From an archaeon (GTDB lineage Archaea > Iainarchaeota > Iainarchaeia > Iainarchaeales > Iainarchaeaceae), in assembly GCA_005239615.1 (NCBI GenBank), contig SBBR01000067.1:1-16188 (forward strand): a DNA stretch of 16,188 nt, read 5' to 3'. Each line of letters begins with the position of its first letter. The first letter of the stretch is position 1. A program made the position numbers and the translations under genes. The notes beneath the pieces are model-generated. The model searched no databases, had not been told where the DNA came from, and was given only the letters and a program-made list of their open reading frames with translations. Below are positions 14,422-16,188 of this stretch, piece after piece.

Positions 14422-15696
14422 TTATGTACCCTCTTCCCACGATGACATGTATTTCTGCTGCTCTTTTGTGGGAGAATCAATCCTAATCCCCATCGCGCTA
14501 AGCTGCAGCCCGGCAATTTCCTTGTCAATGGACTCCGGGAGAAGGTGCAGCCCTGCCTTGAGGTCGTTCTTTATTCCATACTCAAGCGCGAGCGCCTGGC
14601 CGCAGAAACTAAGAGACATCACTGTTGAAGGGTGGCCCTCGGCAGCGCCGAGGTTCACCAGCCTGCCTTCCGCACACAGGTAAATTTTCTTGCTGTCTTT
14701 GAGGGTGTACTCGTCGAGCTGCCACCTTATTCGCCTCTTTGCCCTTGCAAGCGCCTCAAGGCTCGTGACATCGATTTCAATGTCAAAGTGCCCTGAGTTC
14801 GCAAGGATTGCCCCGCTCTTCATCTTCTGGAAAGCGGTTGCTGGAATCGCATGCTTGTTGCCCGTCACCGTGATGAACACATCTCCAAGCGGCAGCGCCT
14901 CCTCGAACGGCATCACCCAGTAGCCATCCATCTTCGCCTGCAGTGCCTTGAGGGAATCCACTTCGCACACAACAACATTCGAGCCCATGCCCTTTGCCCT
15001 TCCCGCTACGCCCCTGCCGCAATCACCATAACCTATGACAACAACATTCTTTCCCGCAAACAAAATATTCGTCGCCCTCAAGATGCCGTCAATAGTGCTT
15101 TGCCCTGTCCCGTAATAATTGTCGAAGAGGTGCTTTGTCTTGTTGTCATTGACCGCAATGACAGGATACTTGAGCGCGTTGTCCCTTTCCATCGCCCTGA
15201 GCCTGTTCACGCCGGTGGTCGTTTCCTCTGTGCCCACCTTCAAGCCCTTCAAAAGCTCTGGCCTTTTCGTGTGCACGAGTGACACCAGGTCGAGGCCGTC
15301 GTCGATGGTGGCTGTCGGGTTTGAATCAAGAACCTTGTTTATGTACTCGTAATACTCATCCTTTGTCTCGCCCTTCTTGGCGAAAACCCTCACACCTTCC
15401 TCGGCGAGCGCGGCCGCGGCATCATCTTGCGTGCTCAGCGGGTTGCAGCCCGCGATTGAAACCTGCGCGCCGCCGGCGATAAGCGTGCGCACTAGCGCGC
15501 CGGTTTCCTTGGTCACATGCAAAGCCATGCCGACCTTGTGGCCCTTGAGCGGCTTTTCCTTTGCGAAGCGCTTGCGCACCTCAAGGAGCGCACCCATCTG
15601 GGATTCGGCCCACTCGAGCTGCATTTTGCCCTGCGCTGCCAGCTTGATGTCCTTCACTGCATAATCCAAAAAACCACCTAGCAAATCATCTTGCAA
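14422..15696 (-). CDS. ahcY: S-adenosylhomocysteine hydrolase (adenosylhomocysteinase)
   Basis: Cytosolic NAD-dependent enzyme that splits S-adenosylhomocysteine to adenosine and homocysteine, relieving product inhibition of methyltransferases. Family motifs are intact: LHVTKETGALVRTL (59-72), GCNPLSTQDDAAAAL (83-97), IDDGLDL (131-137), EETTTGVNRL (157-166) and AVNDNKTKHLFDNYYGTGQS (181-200, substrate Lys/Asp). The NAD-binding Rossmann loop is GYGDCGRGVAG (222-232), and NSGHFDIEID (300-309) carries the active-site His. The 424 residues fit the archaeal length. The protein ends WEEGT and lacks the KYRY tail of bacterial and eukaryotic enzymes. The start is a TTG at 15696; no ATG or GTG lies between it and the upstream in-frame stop near 15775, and family similarity begins right after it (YAVKDIKLA). 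It stands alone, divergent from the AT-rich gene to the right. Confidence 0.95.
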   Translation of the reverse strand: MQDDLLGGFLDYAVKDIKLAAQGKMQLEWAESQMGALLEVRKRFAKEKPLKGHKVGMALHVTKETGALVRTLIAGGAQVSIAGCNPLSTQDDAAAALAEEGVRVFAKKGETKDEYYEYINKVLDSNPTATIDDGLDLVSLVHTKRPELLKGLKVGTEETTTGVNRLRAMERDNALKYPVIAVNDNKTKHLFDNYYGTGQSTIDGILRATNILFAGKNVVVIGYGDCGRGVAGRAKGMGSNVVVCEVDSLKALQAKMDGYWVMPFEEALPLGDVFITVTGNKHAIPATAFQKMKSGAILANSGHFDIEIDVTSLEALARAKRRIRWQLDEYTLKDSKKIYLCAEGRLVNLGAAEGHPSTVMSLSFCGQALALEYGIKNDLKAGLHLLPESIDKEIAGLQLSAMGIRIDSPTKEQQKYMSSWEEGT

Positions 15697-15833
15697 AACA
15701 TTAAAAACGTTCTTTGCTGTTTGTGGTACAATGCTTGTACCAATAAAACCGCACAGCGGGGTTCTTTCGCAACTCTATCAATAGGCTTGCTGCCCACAGA
15801 GTTAAAAATAAATCTATAATGAATGGTAAATTA
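15697..15833. promoter_or_regulatory. Divergent intergenic region of ahcY and the right-edge gene
   Basis: On the plus strand, TTAAAAATA (15802-15810) is centred about 28 bases upstream of the ATG at 15834, a plausible TATA box for a leaderless transcript. On the minus strand, GGTTTTATTGG (about 15740-15750) is a weak TATA candidate for ahcY and would give a leader of about 20 bases. No RNA gene is seen. Confidence 0.4.
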
Positions 15834-16188
15834 ATGGTTTCTTTTATGATGTATCATGCTATCGCAAAAAAAAACCGAATTAAAACCATAAGAACTCTTC
15901 AAGAGATTTTTCAGCTCCAAAGCATAATACCTCTTCCTTCACCAGTAGCAAAGTCAAGGCTAATGCAATACGAGCCACCTAAACTTGGATTCAAGGGCAC
16001 TTTGTTGGCGCTATATTTAGAGCTTAGACCATCGATTAAGTGGAAACTTTCACGCCCTATACAAACTCGGAAAAATGTTATTCTCTGTACTGATACGCGA
16101 GAAGAATTTGTGCAGGAAATATTAAAAAACGCAAGAGCTATTTTTGATAAGAAGAAAAAAGCGGTTATACTTATAGGGGGCTTCAGGG
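15834..16188 (+). CDS. Partial AT-rich gene of unknown function, cut by the window end
   Basis: The frame is open from an ATG at 15834 for 118 codons to the last base, with no stop. It starts MVSFMMYHAIAKKNRIKTIR and later reads RKNVILCTDTREEFVQEILK and KKAVILIGGF. The alternation of hydrophobic strands (NVILCTD, AVILIGG) with a charged helix suggests an alpha/beta fold, but no family is recognised. The ATG at 15834 is preferred over the in-frame ATG at 15819, because a TATA-like box (15802-15810) lies about 28 bases from it. Codon use is AT-rich, unlike ahcY next door, so acquired DNA is possible. It has no signal peptide and is rich in Lys and Arg. Confidence 0.6.
   Translation, partial: MVSFMMYHAIAKKNRIKTIRTLQEIFQLQSIIPLPSPVAKSRLMQYEPPKLGFKGTLLALYLELRPSIKWKLSRPIQTRKNVILCTDTREEFVQEILKNARAIFDKKKKAVILIGGFR

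Overview
The window looks like a piece of an archaeal chromosome, most likely from a DPANN-type lineage (Diapherotrites/Micrarchaeota-like; an inference, not proven). Several genes have an archaeal TATA-like box about 25-28 bases upstream of the chosen ATG, the layout expected for leaderless transcripts. S-adenosylhomocysteinase is of the archaeal type, ending near WEEGT without the KYRY tail. A kleisin (ScpA) is present, and much of the sequence codes for very large, poorly characterised surface proteins with Cys-rich modules.

Left two thirds (about 1-11,070): a cell-surface block. A partial plus-strand gene (3-527) encodes the end of a secreted Cys-rich protein. It converges on minus-strand genes. 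Reading leftwards on the minus strand there are three giant genes: a membrane-anchored protein with repeated carboxypeptidase-regulatory-like/Ig-like domains (11064-7126), a type I membrane protein with a juxtamembrane Cys module (7126-5297), and a fully secreted 1122-residue orphan (5297-1929). Both junctions are TGATG stop/start overlaps, so the three are almost certainly one operon with coupled translation and perhaps one surface complex. A fourth minus-strand gene with its own promoter (1661-657) encodes a membrane-anchored protein with a glutamine-amidotransferase-like fold.

Middle (11,065-12,159): a divergent promoter region and then scpA, the chromosome-segregation kleisin.

Accessory island (about 12,160-14,421): a decayed rve-type transposase on the minus strand, an AT-rich regulatory region full of palindromes, and an AAA_14/DUF4143 ATPase. 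The ATPase TATA box is bracketed by two identical TGTTTC-N6-GAAACA dyads exactly 32 bp apart. Next comes a convergent spacer with several short hairpins.

Right end (14,422-16,188): ahcY on the minus strand (methyl cycle), then a divergent AT-rich open frame that runs off the window and that I do not recognise. No tRNA, rRNA or CRISPR array was seen.
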